A DNA stretch of 31,695 bases, from positions 1 through 31,695 of IMG/VR virus record IMGVR_UViG_3300032053_000323, one strand, 5' to 3'. A program made the translations under genes and the position numbers. This document shows positions 1 to 4,997 of the stretch, piece by piece. Source of the stretch: a virus. The notes under the pieces are model-generated. The model ran no database searches, was not told where the DNA came from, and was given only the letters and a program-made list of their open reading frames with translations. Position 1 is the first letter of the stretch. Every line of letters starts with the position of its first letter.

Positions 1-38
1 CGCCGAAAGGATTGAGGGTTCGATTCCCTCCATGTGCA
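1..38 (+). tRNA. tRNA-Leu-like, 3' part only (cut by window start)
   Basis: Only the 3' half is present. A perfect T-arm (GAGGG, loop TTCGATT, CCCTC at 14-30) is followed by the 3' acceptor strand CATGTGC (31-37) and discriminator A38. The bases before the T-arm resemble the variable arm of the complete tRNA-Leu(CAG) at 3903, and the acceptor strands are nearly identical, so a leucine isoacceptor is likely. The anticodon lies outside the window. CCA is not encoded (CCC follows). Confidence 0.75.
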
Positions 39-39
39 C

Positions 40-142
40 CCACGAGTAACGAATATACGCGGCCAATGATCTTAAAAGTGCAGGCGAGACCCCTGCGATG
101 ATGCAGTTTGTCATGATCGTAGCAGGTAGAAAGTGAAAGTGG
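40..142 (+). ncRNA. inter-tRNA structured RNA element A (loop-E-like module)
   Basis: A terminal stem CCAC (40-43) / GTGG (139-142) encloses GAGTAAC (44-50) and AAGTGAAA (131-138). AGTA against GAA fits a bulged-G module, followed by the AC/GU step (49-50 with 133-134). Further in, ATGATC (66-71) pairs with GATCGT (115-120, one wobble). AAAAGT follows, then a GCAGG/CCTGC hairpin (80-96). The same flanking motifs occur in four other spacers with different stem sequences. The element starts 2 nt after the upstream tRNA and ends 5 nt before the next. The structure was drawn by eye and the function is unknown. Confidence 0.7.
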
Positions 143-147
143 ACATT

Positions 148-222
148 CCCCTCGTCCCGATGGATTTCGGGCACTTCTCTACGAAAGAAGTTGTTGCAGT
201 TCGATTCTGCACGAGGGGGCCA
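148..222 (+). tRNA. tRNA-Arg(ACG)
   Basis: The acceptor stem pairs CCCCTCG (148-154) with CGAGGGG (212-218). The D-stem is CCCGA/TCGGG. The anticodon stem CTTCT/AGAAG holds the loop CTACGAA (179-185), giving anticodon ACG, which after deamination to inosine would read CGU/CGC/CGA. The T-arm is TGCAG-TTCGATT-CTGCA. CCA (220-222) is encoded, and its CA is shared with the stem of the following RNA element. Confidence 0.9.
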
Positions 223-320
223 GCGAGTAACTGTTGCAAAAGAGATTAAAAGTAGACACGTGCGCATGGAGCTGTGGTGCGGTCCCGCGATAAGCGTAAT
301 CTTCGTGAAAGTGAAAGCTG
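221..320 (+). ncRNA. inter-tRNA structured RNA element B (loop-E-like module)
   Basis: The stem CAGC (221-224, including the CA of the tRNA CCA end) pairs with GCTG (317-320). Directly inside are GAGTAAC (225-231) and AAGTGAAA (309-316), as in element A. A second helix, AGATTA (243-248) / TAATCT (297-302), sits where element A has its inner helix and is followed by the same AAAAGT. A and B therefore form a larger subclass. Both helices differ in sequence from those of A but stay paired, which supports the fold. Confidence 0.7.
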
Positions 321-322
321 AA

Positions 323-341
323 GTGAGGGAACAACCCTCAC
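323..341 (+). other. perfect hairpin in a tRNA 5' leader
   Basis: GTGAGGG, loop AACAA, CCCTCAC form a perfect 7-bp stem. It lies between RNA element B and tRNA-Arg(UCG), ending 4 nt before the tRNA acceptor. No T-run follows, so it is not a standard intrinsic terminator. A role in spacing or processing the tRNA precursor is possible. Confidence 0.6.
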
Positions 342-345
342 CCAT

Positions 346-418
346 CTCCTCGTAATTCAGTGGTCAGAATGCCTGTCTTCGAAACAGGACGCCGCAGGTT
401 CGAATCCCGCCGAGGAGA
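346..418 (+). tRNA. tRNA-Arg(UCG)
   Basis: The acceptor is CTCCTCG (346-352) / CGAGGAG (411-417), with U8 at 353 and discriminator A418. The D-stem is ATTC/GAAT. The anticodon stem CCTGT/ACAGG encloses CTTCGAA, anticodon TCG, for CGA codons. The T-stem has one A-C mismatch. CCA is not encoded. The 3' acceptor strand GAGGAG lies 5 nt before the GTG start of the next gene and can serve as its ribosome binding site. Confidence 0.92.
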
Positions 419-422
419 CTAG

Positions 423-950
423 GTGTATAATAACAGCATGTATAACAGCGCAATGATTACGACTCCTGAGACTGTCGGAAACATCTTTGAAGCACATCGA
501 AACAGGCATGGAAATACTGTGCCTCTCGTCGCAACTTCTGGGGGATGCGATCCGTTGCATGTAGGCCACGTTCGCTGCATCGGTGGAGCGTCAATGCTAA
601 AAGGCAAGGACGGACTCCTCGTCGTCATCGTCAATGGAGATGGCTTCCTAAAAAGAAAAAAGGGTTACGCCTTCATGGAACTTCAGGAACGAATGGAACT
701 CATCGCATCGATCAGAGGGATCGATTATGTCGTCCCGTGGGATGATGGAACACAGTTCGTCTCAGGTGCGATTGAGATCATGAAACCGAACATCTTCGCA
801 AAAGGTGGAGATAGGTCGATGGCTGAAAATGTCCCAGAATACGAATGCTGTGTGAAGAACGCTTGTGCAGTCGTCTTTGGGATCGGCGGGACAGAAAAAG
901 TTCGTTCGAGTTCAGAGTTGATCGCTATGTACCAGCGACCTCTGAAATGA
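423..950 (+). CDS. cytidylyltransferase-like nucleotidyltransferase
   Basis: This 175-residue protein has the signatures of the HxGH nucleotidyltransferase family, which includes glycerol-3-phosphate cytidylyltransferase and the adenylyltransferase half of HldE/RfaE. The first motif is DPLHVGH at residues 43-49, followed by GYAFM-x-L-x-ERMELI (81-94), KGGDR (127-131) and a final RSSSEL (161-166) in place of the usual ISTT/RSSS motif. Such enzymes join a sugar or alcohol phosphate to CTP or ATP; the substrate cannot be told from sequence. I keep the GTG start at 423 because GAGGAG in the upstream tRNA acceptor lies 5 nt away. ATG codons at 438 and 453 lack a ribosome binding site. The position in a tRNA cluster gives no hint of pathway. 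Confidence 0.85.
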   Translation: MYNNSMYNSAMITTPETVGNIFEAHRNRHGNTVPLVATSGGCDPLHVGHVRCIGGASMLKGKDGLLVVIVNGDGFLKRKKGYAFMELQERMELIASIRGIDYVVPWDDGTQFVSGAIEIMKPNIFAKGGDRSMAENVPEYECCVKNACAVVFGIGGTEKVRSSSELIAMYQRPLK

Positions 951-966
951 TATATTTAAAATGTAT

Positions 967-1051
967 GGGCGGATGCTGGAATTTGGTAGACAACGAAGAT
1001 TTAGATTCTTCGGAGAGCAATCTCGTAGGGGTTCGAGTCCCCTTTCGCCCA
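967..1051 (+). tRNA. tRNA-Leu(UAG)
   Basis: The acceptor is GGGCGGA (967-973) / TTCGCCC (1044-1050). The anticodon stem GAAGA/TCTTC holds TTTAGAT, anticodon TAG at 1002-1004, for CUN codons. A class II variable arm (GAGA-GCAA-TCTC) is present, as expected for leucine. The T-arm is AGGGG-TTCGAGT-CCCCT. Discriminator A1051; CCA is not encoded. Confidence 0.92.
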
Positions 1052-1058
1052 CAACGGC

Positions 1059-1115
1059 CGCGTGAGACAAGTAACAGACTGTATCCTTCAAGGTTATAAG
1101 TGAAAGTGCGACGCG
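1059..1115 (+). ncRNA. inter-tRNA structured RNA element C (short form)
   Basis: The invariant AAGTAAC (1069-1075) and AAGTGAAA (1098-1105) lie between tRNA-Leu(UAG) and tRNA-Met. The flanking helix has CA/TG next to the motif (1067-1068 with 1106-1107), a 3x3 internal loop, then CGCGT (1059-1063) / ACGCG (1111-1115). It is the least regular of the five helices. The interior is only about 22 nt, with a CCTT/AAGG mini-helix. Confidence 0.6.
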
Positions 1116-1122
1116 ATCTTAT

Positions 1123-1194
1123 GCCTGTAAAGCCAAATGGCTCGGCGACTGTCTCATACGCAGTTTTAAGTGAGTTCGATTCTCACTGCAGGCA
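1123..1194 (+). tRNA. tRNA-Met(CAU), or tRNA-Ile2
   Basis: The acceptor is GCCTGTA (1123-1129) / TGCAGGC (1187-1193), discriminator A1194. The D-stem is GCC/GGC. The anticodon stem ACTGT/GCAGT holds CTCATAC, anticodon CAT. The T-stem GTGAG/CTCAC is perfect. Position 8 is A rather than T. Elongator Met and lysidine-modified Ile(AUA) cannot be told apart by anticodon; a separate tRNA-Ile(UAU) at 10822 makes Met more likely. CCA is not encoded. Confidence 0.88.
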
Positions 1195-1226
1195 CAAATG
1201 AAATGATGCAAGGAACGTAAGAAGTC

Positions 1227-1526
1227 ATGTGGGCAACAAAATACATCGAACAACTTCAGAACGGTGAAACGATCAAGTTCAGGCCGCACGGAAATTCCAT
1301 GCAACCTAGGATCGAATCAGGACAGCTTGTCACTGTCGTGCCGGTCAATCGAGAAGTGATCATCGGTGATGTTGTCTTGTGTAAGGTCGATGGTCAACAA
1401 TGGCTTCATCTTGTGACAACAATTGGTTCAGACGGACGCTTTCAGATTTCTAACAACAAAGGACACATCAATGGGTGGACCATGCTAAAGAACATCTTTG
1501 GCGTCGTCACCATAGTGGAACCGTGA
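1227..1526 (+). CDS. S24/S26-like mini serine peptidase fold protein
   Basis: The 99-residue protein resembles the catalytic core shared by LexA/S24 and signal-peptidase/S26 enzymes. HGNSMQPRI (21-29) matches the SGxSMxPxI nucleophile box with Ser24. GDVVLCKVDG (47-56) matches the GDxVxxxxxG strand. WLHLV (59-63) is where S24 and bacterial S26 enzymes place a catalytic Lys; a His there is typical of archaeal/ER-type signal peptidases (Ser-His type). SNNKG (75-79) resembles the late GDNN box. There is no transmembrane segment or DNA-binding domain, so neither a membrane signal peptidase nor a LexA repressor is expected. It could cleave a phage or host protein or be inactive. Its stop overlaps the start of the next gene (TGATG), so the two are coupled. 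Confidence 0.6.
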   Translation: MWATKYIEQLQNGETIKFRPHGNSMQPRIESGQLVTVVPVNREVIIGDVVLCKVDGQQWLHLVTTIGSDGRFQISNNKGHINGWTMLKNIFGVVTIVEP

Positions 1527-1960
1527 TGAAATTTTTCGTATACAGCAGATATGCAATCGAAGCGATCCAACCGCACGATGTGCCGCACATCATTGTTTCA
1601 ATCAGCACGCCGCCTGATGAGGAAGCGAACATCAGAATGAATGACAAGACGTTGGGCATCTTGCGACTGTGGTTCTTCGACAGGGACACGCCAACGGGCG
1701 AGGCATCTAAAGATCTCGAATCATTCTTGTTCATGCCAACGCATGCAGACCAGATCTTAGACCTTGTCGCAGCGCATCCCACAGCAGAACACTTTATCGT
1801 GCACTGTGATGCTGGCATCAGTAGATCGTCAGCAATTGCTGCTGCGATTTCAAAGATCACGTGTGGTGATGACAGCGAATACTTTCATGGCTGTCGTTAC
1901 CACCCAAACAGGCGTGTCTACAGGGGAATACTTGAAGCACACGCAAGGAGAACAGAGTAA
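1526..1960 (+). CDS. dual-specificity/tyrosine phosphatase-like protein
   Basis: The 144-residue protein carries the cysteine-phosphatase P-loop HCDAGISRS (93-101), fitting HCxxGxxRS with nucleophile Cys94 and phosphate-binding Arg100. Asp52 or Asp54 in FFDRD could be the general acid. Small phosphatases of this kind remove phosphate from proteins or nucleotide-type substrates. The start is set at ATG 1526, overlapping the previous stop; a longer frame from 1475 would run far into the upstream gene. Its stop overlaps the next start (TAATG), so 1227, 1526 and 1960 form a tightly coupled trio ahead of the release factor. The substrate is unknown. Confidence 0.75.
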   Translation: MKFFVYSRYAIEAIQPHDVPHIIVSISTPPDEEANIRMNDKTLGILRLWFFDRDTPTGEASKDLESFLFMPTHADQILDLVAAHPTAEHFIVHCDAGISRSSAIAAAISKITCGDDSEYFHGCRYHPNRRVYRGILEAHARRTE

Positions 1961-2626
1961 TGGAAACTGTCATCATAGAGATCAGGGCCGCAGAAGGCGG
2001 CGAGGACGCAAAATTGCTCGTCATTGACCAGCTTCGTGCCTATGTGAAGGCCGCGGAGCGGAGGTTTCTTTGAAACTGAGCTGTTAGACGAAAGGCCTGG
2101 ACTCGTTTCAGTGTCATTTTCTGGCGCTGGTTCGAAAGAACTGTTCTCGATGGAGGGCGGCGGTCATCGATGGCAGCGCGTTCCTCCCACTGAAAAACGT
2201 GGTAGGATGCAAACGTCGACAGTGACAGTCGCTGTCCTAGATCCGGATCAGATCGTCGGTCAGGCGCTCGATCCAAAAGACGTCCAAATTGAGACGATCA
2301 GGGGATCAGGTCCTGGTGGGCAAAAACGCAATAAGACAGAGAGCTGTGTCGTTGCAACACATGTTCCAACAGGCCTCACTGTCAAGATCGACATGCGTTC
2401 GCAGTTCCAGAGCAAAGCAATGGCAATGAAGGTGCTCGCTGGTCGATTGTACAACGCCGAGAGCGAACGTTTGCAGGCTGCAAAAGATGCCGTCAGGAAA
2501 AATCAAGTCGGCAGCGGAATGAGGGGCGATAAGATTCGCACTTATAGGTCGCAAGACAATCAAGTGACAGACCATCGAACAGGTCAGAAATTCAACCTCA
2601 GTAAATGGTTGAAGGGTGAATGGTGA
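1960..2626 (+). CDS. RF1-type peptide chain release factor without domain 1, expressed by +1 frameshift
   Basis: The first frame starts at ATG 1960 (AAGGAG 9 nt upstream) and runs 37 codons to a UGA at 2071-2073. A +1 shift there opens the frame that continues to 2626, giving 221 residues. The joined protein aligns with release factor domains 2-4. It opens with an IEIRAAEGGEDA box near residues 6-17 (RF1 has LEIRAGTGGDEA). Next comes GGHRWQRVPPTEKRGR, whose PPT (75-77) sits exactly where RF1 has its PxT stop-codon tripeptide and RF2 has SPF. Then GPGGQ (117-121) is the hydrolysis motif, and an RTY...VTDHR segment is near the end. The roughly 100 N-terminal residues of bacterial RF1 (domain 1) are absent. 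PxT implies reading UAA/UAG. The shift site copies prfB. PrfH is also short, but lacks PxT. A sequencing error is possible but unlikely given the context. Confidence 0.88.
2060..2073 (+). promoter_or_regulatory. programmed +1 ribosomal frameshift site, prfB type
   Basis: GGAGG (2060-2064), three nucleotides TTT, then CTT TGA. In E. coli prfB an AGGGGG Shine-Dalgarno-like stretch lies at the same 3-nt distance before CTT TGA. Peptidyl-tRNA-Leu slips from CTT to TTT and decoding resumes at GAA 2072. The base after UGA is A, not the C of prfB. Slippage should rise when UGA is read slowly, that is when RF2 is scarce. Confidence 0.88.
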
Positions 2627-2659
2627 TACAAACCGTTAGCGACGGTGTAAAGTTGGTCG

Positions 2660-3226
2660 ATGTCGATCCTAATAAAGCTATTTGCACTGTCATTGTCGTT
2701 CATGAGCATGCTCGGAATTTCAATACCATTGCTAACACCCATAAATGCACATGTGAAACATGAAGTTGTTGAGACACCTCTCACTGAGATTCAGTTGATG
2801 AGAGTTTTGAAAGATTCACACATAATCGTGTTTGGGAATGAACCATCGGATCATCGCCTCACGATGGCATGGGCTCAGGTTGCATTTGAAAATGGCCGCG
2901 GAGCATTGACGGTCAATCACAACATCGGAAATACATGGATGGGACCTGATGCTCCATACTATGTCGTTGGTGGGAATCAAAAGTATCGTTCATTCGCTAC
3001 CTTCGAAGAGGGTGCAAAGGCATATTGGATCACTATCAAGAGTTGTGGGCCGGCAACAAGGGCGTTCGAATGGGGTTCTGCGAAGGTGGCAGCTGAAGCG
3101 CTCAAGGCGTGCAATTATTATGATGCTGACATTGATGCATATGCCGCGGCCATGGGTTCACTGTATTACAATGCAAAAAAGTTGCTTCCTGAACTGAATG
3201 GAGGAAAAGATGGCGGAAGTTATTGA
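2660..3226 (+). CDS. secreted glucosaminidase/lysozyme-like enzyme
   Basis: The 188-residue protein has a signal peptide or N-terminal anchor (hydrophobic residues 3-25). AWAQVAFENGRG (70-81) then resembles the catalytic helix of lysozyme-fold glucosaminidases, with Glu77 as probable acid. HNIGN (87-91) and YRSFAT (109-114) match the NxxN.xGI and YxSF boxes of GH73 (FlgJ-like) enzymes. It probably cleaves peptidoglycan in the periplasm or outside the cell and could be an export-type (SAR-like) endolysin. No holin is recognised next to it. The ribosome binding site is weak. The end overlaps the start of the NADAR gene by 17 nt. Confidence 0.7.
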   Translation: MSILIKLFALSLSFMSMLGISIPLLTPINAHVKHEVVETPLTEIQLMRVLKDSHIIVFGNEPSDHRLTMAWAQVAFENGRGALTVNHNIGNTWMGPDAPYYVVGGNQKYRSFATFEEGAKAYWITIKSCGPATRAFEWGSAKVAAEALKACNYYDADIDAYAAAMGSLYYNAKKLLPELNGGKDGGSY

Positions 3227-3677
3227 CAGATTTGTGGGTGAGTTTTCATTCCTTTCAAACTTTCATCCCTCTACAATTGTCGTGAGCGGGAAATTCTACC
3301 CTAGCGTTGAACATGCATACCAAGCGATGAAGACGTTCGATGCTACAACACACGAGACGATCAGAAAAGCAAAGACACCCGGCGAAGCAAAAAAATTGGG
3401 CCGATGTGTCACATTGAGACCAGATTGGGAACATGTAAAAATTGATCTGATGCGTTCACTCGTCAAGAAAAAGTTCGAAAATCCACTTCTTCGTGAGATG
3501 TTGCTTGCGACAGAAGACGTTCCACTCGTCGAAGGGAACAATTGGAACGATTGTTTTTATGGCGTTTGTCGTGGAAAAGGCACTAATTGGCTCGGCAAGA
3601 TCCTTATTGAAGTTCGCAATGAAATTAGGGCCGAAGTCGCCGCCGAGAGTGTAATTGACGACAAATTTGTGATATGA
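3210..3677 (+). CDS. NADAR (YbiA/DUF1768) family protein
   Basis: The 155-residue protein matches the NADAR family along its length: FLSNF (14-18), YPSVEHAYQAMK (30-41), PGEAKKLGR (57-65), W73, M81, KKFENP (87-92), LLAT (98-101), LVEGNNWND (106-114), then GTNWLGKILIEVR near the end. Family members act on ADP-ribose-like or riboflavin-pathway N-glycosides; some remove ADP-ribose from guanine and so counter DarT1-type toxins. A counter-defence role in a phage is reasonable but inferred. I place the start at ATG 3210, 5 nt after GGAGG, rather than the in-frame ATG at 3198. Confidence 0.88.
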   Translation: MAEVIDRFVGEFSFLSNFHPSTIVVSGKFYPSVEHAYQAMKTFDATTHETIRKAKTPGEAKKLGRCVTLRPDWEHVKIDLMRSLVKKKFENPLLREMLLATEDVPLVEGNNWNDCFYGVCRGKGTNWLGKILIEVRNEIRAEVAAESVIDDKFVI

Positions 3678-3684
3678 TGGTATC

Positions 3685-3888
3685 ATGAAGACGATCGCTA
3701 TCGCTATTTTCTTGGCAATCTCTTTCTCGGGGAATTCGCAGACGATTGCTTCGCCTCTCGATTGTGAAAGCATTCACGATCCCGATGCGCGGAACTATTG
3801 TCGGGCGATCTCGAAACACGATAAGAGTTACTGTTCTTTCATCAAGTCACATGATCTCCGAGCTCGATGTCGAGCTGAGGTAAAGTGA
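3685..3888 (+). CDS. small secreted cysteine-repeat protein
   Basis: The 67-residue protein begins with a clear signal peptide (MKTIAIAIFLAISFSG). The mature part holds two copies of one unit, C-x2-I-x3-D-x-R-x2-CRA: CESIHDPDARNYCRA and CSFIKSHDLRARCRA. The four cysteines could form two disulfides in the periplasm or outside the cell. I do not recognise a family with known function. It starts 7 nt after the NADAR gene and precedes tRNA-Leu(CAG). Confidence 0.7.
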   Translation: MKTIAIAIFLAISFSGNSQTIASPLDCESIHDPDARNYCRAISKHDKSYCSFIKSHDLRARCRAEVK

Positions 3889-3902
3889 ATAGTTATCGAT
3901 AT

Positions 3903-3987
3903 GCACATGTGGCGGAACTGGTATACGCATACGCCTCAGAAGCGTACGCCGTGAGGATTGAGGGTTCGACTCCCTTCGTGTGCACCA
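3903..3987 (+). tRNA. tRNA-Leu(CAG)
   Basis: The acceptor is GCACATG (3903-3909) / CGTGTGC (3977-3983). The anticodon stem TACGC/GCGTA encloses CTCAGAA, anticodon CAG for CUG. A class II variable arm is present. Discriminator A3984, CCA encoded at 3985-3987. The last A is also the first base of the next RNA element's stem. Confidence 0.93.
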
Positions 3988-4052
3988 TGCTACAAGTAAC
4001 TCTGACCCGTACGTCAGAAATTCAGCAAATAACGCGTAAGTGAAAATAGCAT
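3987..4052 (+). ncRNA. inter-tRNA structured RNA element D (short form)
   Basis: ATGCTA (3987-3992) pairs perfectly with TAGCAT (4047-4052). Inside are CAAGTAAC (3993-4000) and AAGTGAAAA (4038-4046), with the AC/GU step and AGTA/GAA pairing of the other copies. An interior hairpin CTGAC/GTCAG lies at 4002-4016. The element runs from the CCA end of tRNA-Leu(CAG) to 2 nt before tRNA-Arg(CCU). This is one of the two best-paired copies. Confidence 0.78.
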
Positions 4053-4054
4053 AT

Positions 4055-4136
4055 CTCCTCGTAGTCTAGCGGACAAGGCACCACTTTCCTAAAGTGACGA
4101 CGAAAGTCATCGCAGGTTCGATTCCTGCCGAGGAGA
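4055..4136 (+). tRNA. tRNA-Arg(CCU) with an extra variable arm
   Basis: The acceptor is CTCCTCG (4055-4061) / CGAGGAG (4129-4135), discriminator A4136. The anticodon stem CACT/AGTG (with a C-A mismatch at its base) holds TTCCTAA, anticodon CCT for AGG. The T-arm is GCAGG-TTCGATT-CCTGC. The variable region is 15 nt and contains GAC-GAAA-GTC, a small hairpin; class I arginine tRNAs normally have 4-5 nt here. Acceptor and T-arm are nearly the same as in tRNA-Arg(UCG), so it looks like a paralogue with an inserted arm. Confidence 0.82.
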
Positions 4137-4145
4137 CTAAAGAAA

Positions 4146-4511
4146 ATGTGTTCTCATGACCATAAGCGATTTATGTTCACAATTGACACAGATGAAGAAG
4201 ATCAATTTACAGTCGACTTATACGACGCTGAAGAACACATCGGTTATGTGAACGTCGTCAGAGCACGAGTTCGTGTCTGTAAAGGCAGCACTTACATTTG
4301 GGAAACGCACTCTCGTCTCAATGAAAAATATCACAAGACGGGATTAGGAATTTGCATGTATGCTGAGGCAATCAGACATGCAAAAAAGAGTGGTTATACG
4401 ATCACGTCATCGCGGGCGCCGAGCGCGCAAGCCCAGCGCCTCTGGACGTCAAAGACGCTAAATTCGATGTTTTCAATCATACGTTTTCACTTTCGCTGGT
4501 GGGTAAAATGA
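4146..4511 (+). CDS. GNAT-like acetyltransferase domain protein
   Basis: The 121-residue protein has a segment typical of small phage GNAT-fold proteins. WETHSRLNEKYHKTGLGICMYAEAIRHAKKSGY contains a YxxxGLGxxMY acetyl-CoA-loop-like stretch (about residues 62-73) followed by a helix, then a region rich in S and A before LW. The first half is beta-rich. The acceptor is unknown. The ATG lies 10 nt after the GGAG of the tRNA-Arg(CCU) acceptor, which may act as its ribosome binding site. The stop overlaps the next start (ATGA). Confidence 0.6.
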   Translation: MCSHDHKRFMFTIDTDEEDQFTVDLYDAEEHIGYVNVVRARVRVCKGSTYIWETHSRLNEKYHKTGLGICMYAEAIRHAKKSGYTITSSRAPSAQAQRLWTSKTLNSMFSIIRFHFRWWVK

Positions 4512-4891
4512 AAATTCTAGTGACTGGCGATAGAAATTGGGATGACTATAACATCGTCGCTGAAGCACTTAGTGCGTTGCCACCCGGAACGATCATCGTG
4601 CACGGTGCTTGTCGTGGTGCTGATGTCATTTGCGCAGAAACAGCAAAAGAACTTGGATTCATCGTTCGATCATATCCTGCTGATTGGAAGCGTTTCGGTC
4701 GGGCGGCGGGCCCGGTCAGAAATAAGCAGATGCTCACTGAAGAAAACTTGTCTCATGAACCTATCAATTTCGTCTATGCGTTTCACAATGATCTCAAAAA
4801 TTCTCGTGGGACAAAGAATATGCTCAAGCAAGCAGAATCTTGCGGCGTTCGCTATCGACTTTTCTCATCTCCTCGTAGCATAACTGAATAA
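4508..4891 (+). CDS. SLOG/DUF2493 (YspA-like) nucleotide-binding protein
   Basis: The 127-residue protein begins MKILVTGDRNWDD and has HGACRGAD (32-39) and PADW-x-RFGRAAGPVRN (57-71), the three hallmark boxes of the DUF2493/YspA branch of the SLOG Rossmann-like superfamily. These proteins are thought to bind nucleotides or nucleotide-derived ligands; the activity is not settled. ATG 4508 overlaps the previous stop; an in-frame GTG at 4499 would only add three residues. Its last 23 nt lie inside the tRNA-Arg(CCG) gene. Confidence 0.85.
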   Translation: MKILVTGDRNWDDYNIVAEALSALPPGTIIVHGACRGADVICAETAKELGFIVRSYPADWKRFGRAAGPVRNKQMLTEENLSHEPINFVYAFHNDLKNSRGTKNMLKQAESCGVRYRLFSSPRSITE

Positions 4892-4945
4892 CGCATCCGC
4901 CTCCGACGCGGACGATTGTGAGTTTGAATCTCACCGAGGAGACCA
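4869..4945 (+). tRNA. tRNA-Arg(CCG), overlapping the upstream CDS
   Basis: The acceptor is CTCCTCG (4869-4875) / CGAGGAG (4935-4941). The anticodon stem TCCGC/GCGGA encloses CTCCGAC, anticodon CCG for CGG. Discriminator A4942 and encoded CCA (4943-4945). The D-arm is irregular and lacks the usual GG. The first 23 nt are also the last codons of the SLOG gene, so tRNA excision from a joint transcript would truncate that mRNA. Confidence 0.88.
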
Positions 4946-4959
4946 ACTGTGTAATCTTG

Positions 4960-4975
4960 ATACCTGACAAGGTAT
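4960..4975 (+). other. hairpin between tRNA-Arg(CCG) and the lipoprotein gene
   Basis: ATACCT, loop GACA, AGGTAT form a perfect 6-bp hairpin 15 nt after the tRNA. It is followed by AGTAAAATT, not a T-run, so termination is doubtful. It may stabilise the 5' end of the downstream mRNA. Confidence 0.45.
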
Positions 4976-4997
4976 AGTAAAATTCAGAGGCGAAATA

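Noticed and set aside
40-320. RNA elements A and B considered as hammerhead, twister, pistol or hatchet ribozymes or as degenerate tRNAs
   Set aside because: The conserved cores of those ribozymes as I know them (for example CUGAUGA of hammerhead) are absent, and there is no TTCGA T-loop inside.
323-341. Hairpin considered as an intrinsic terminator
   Set aside because: No T-run follows and a tRNA begins 4 nt later; stopping transcription there would silence the cluster.
1475-1525. Upstream extension of the phosphatase gene to 1475
   Set aside because: It would lie inside the peptidase-like gene; ATG 1526 overlaps its stop in the usual coupled way and starts right at the domain.
2624-2767. 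A 47-codon frame from GTG 2624, overlapping the release factor stop
   Set aside because: It lies mostly under the signal peptide of the glucosaminidase-like gene at 2660, which has a convincing export signal and conserved motifs; the short frame has no recognisable feature.
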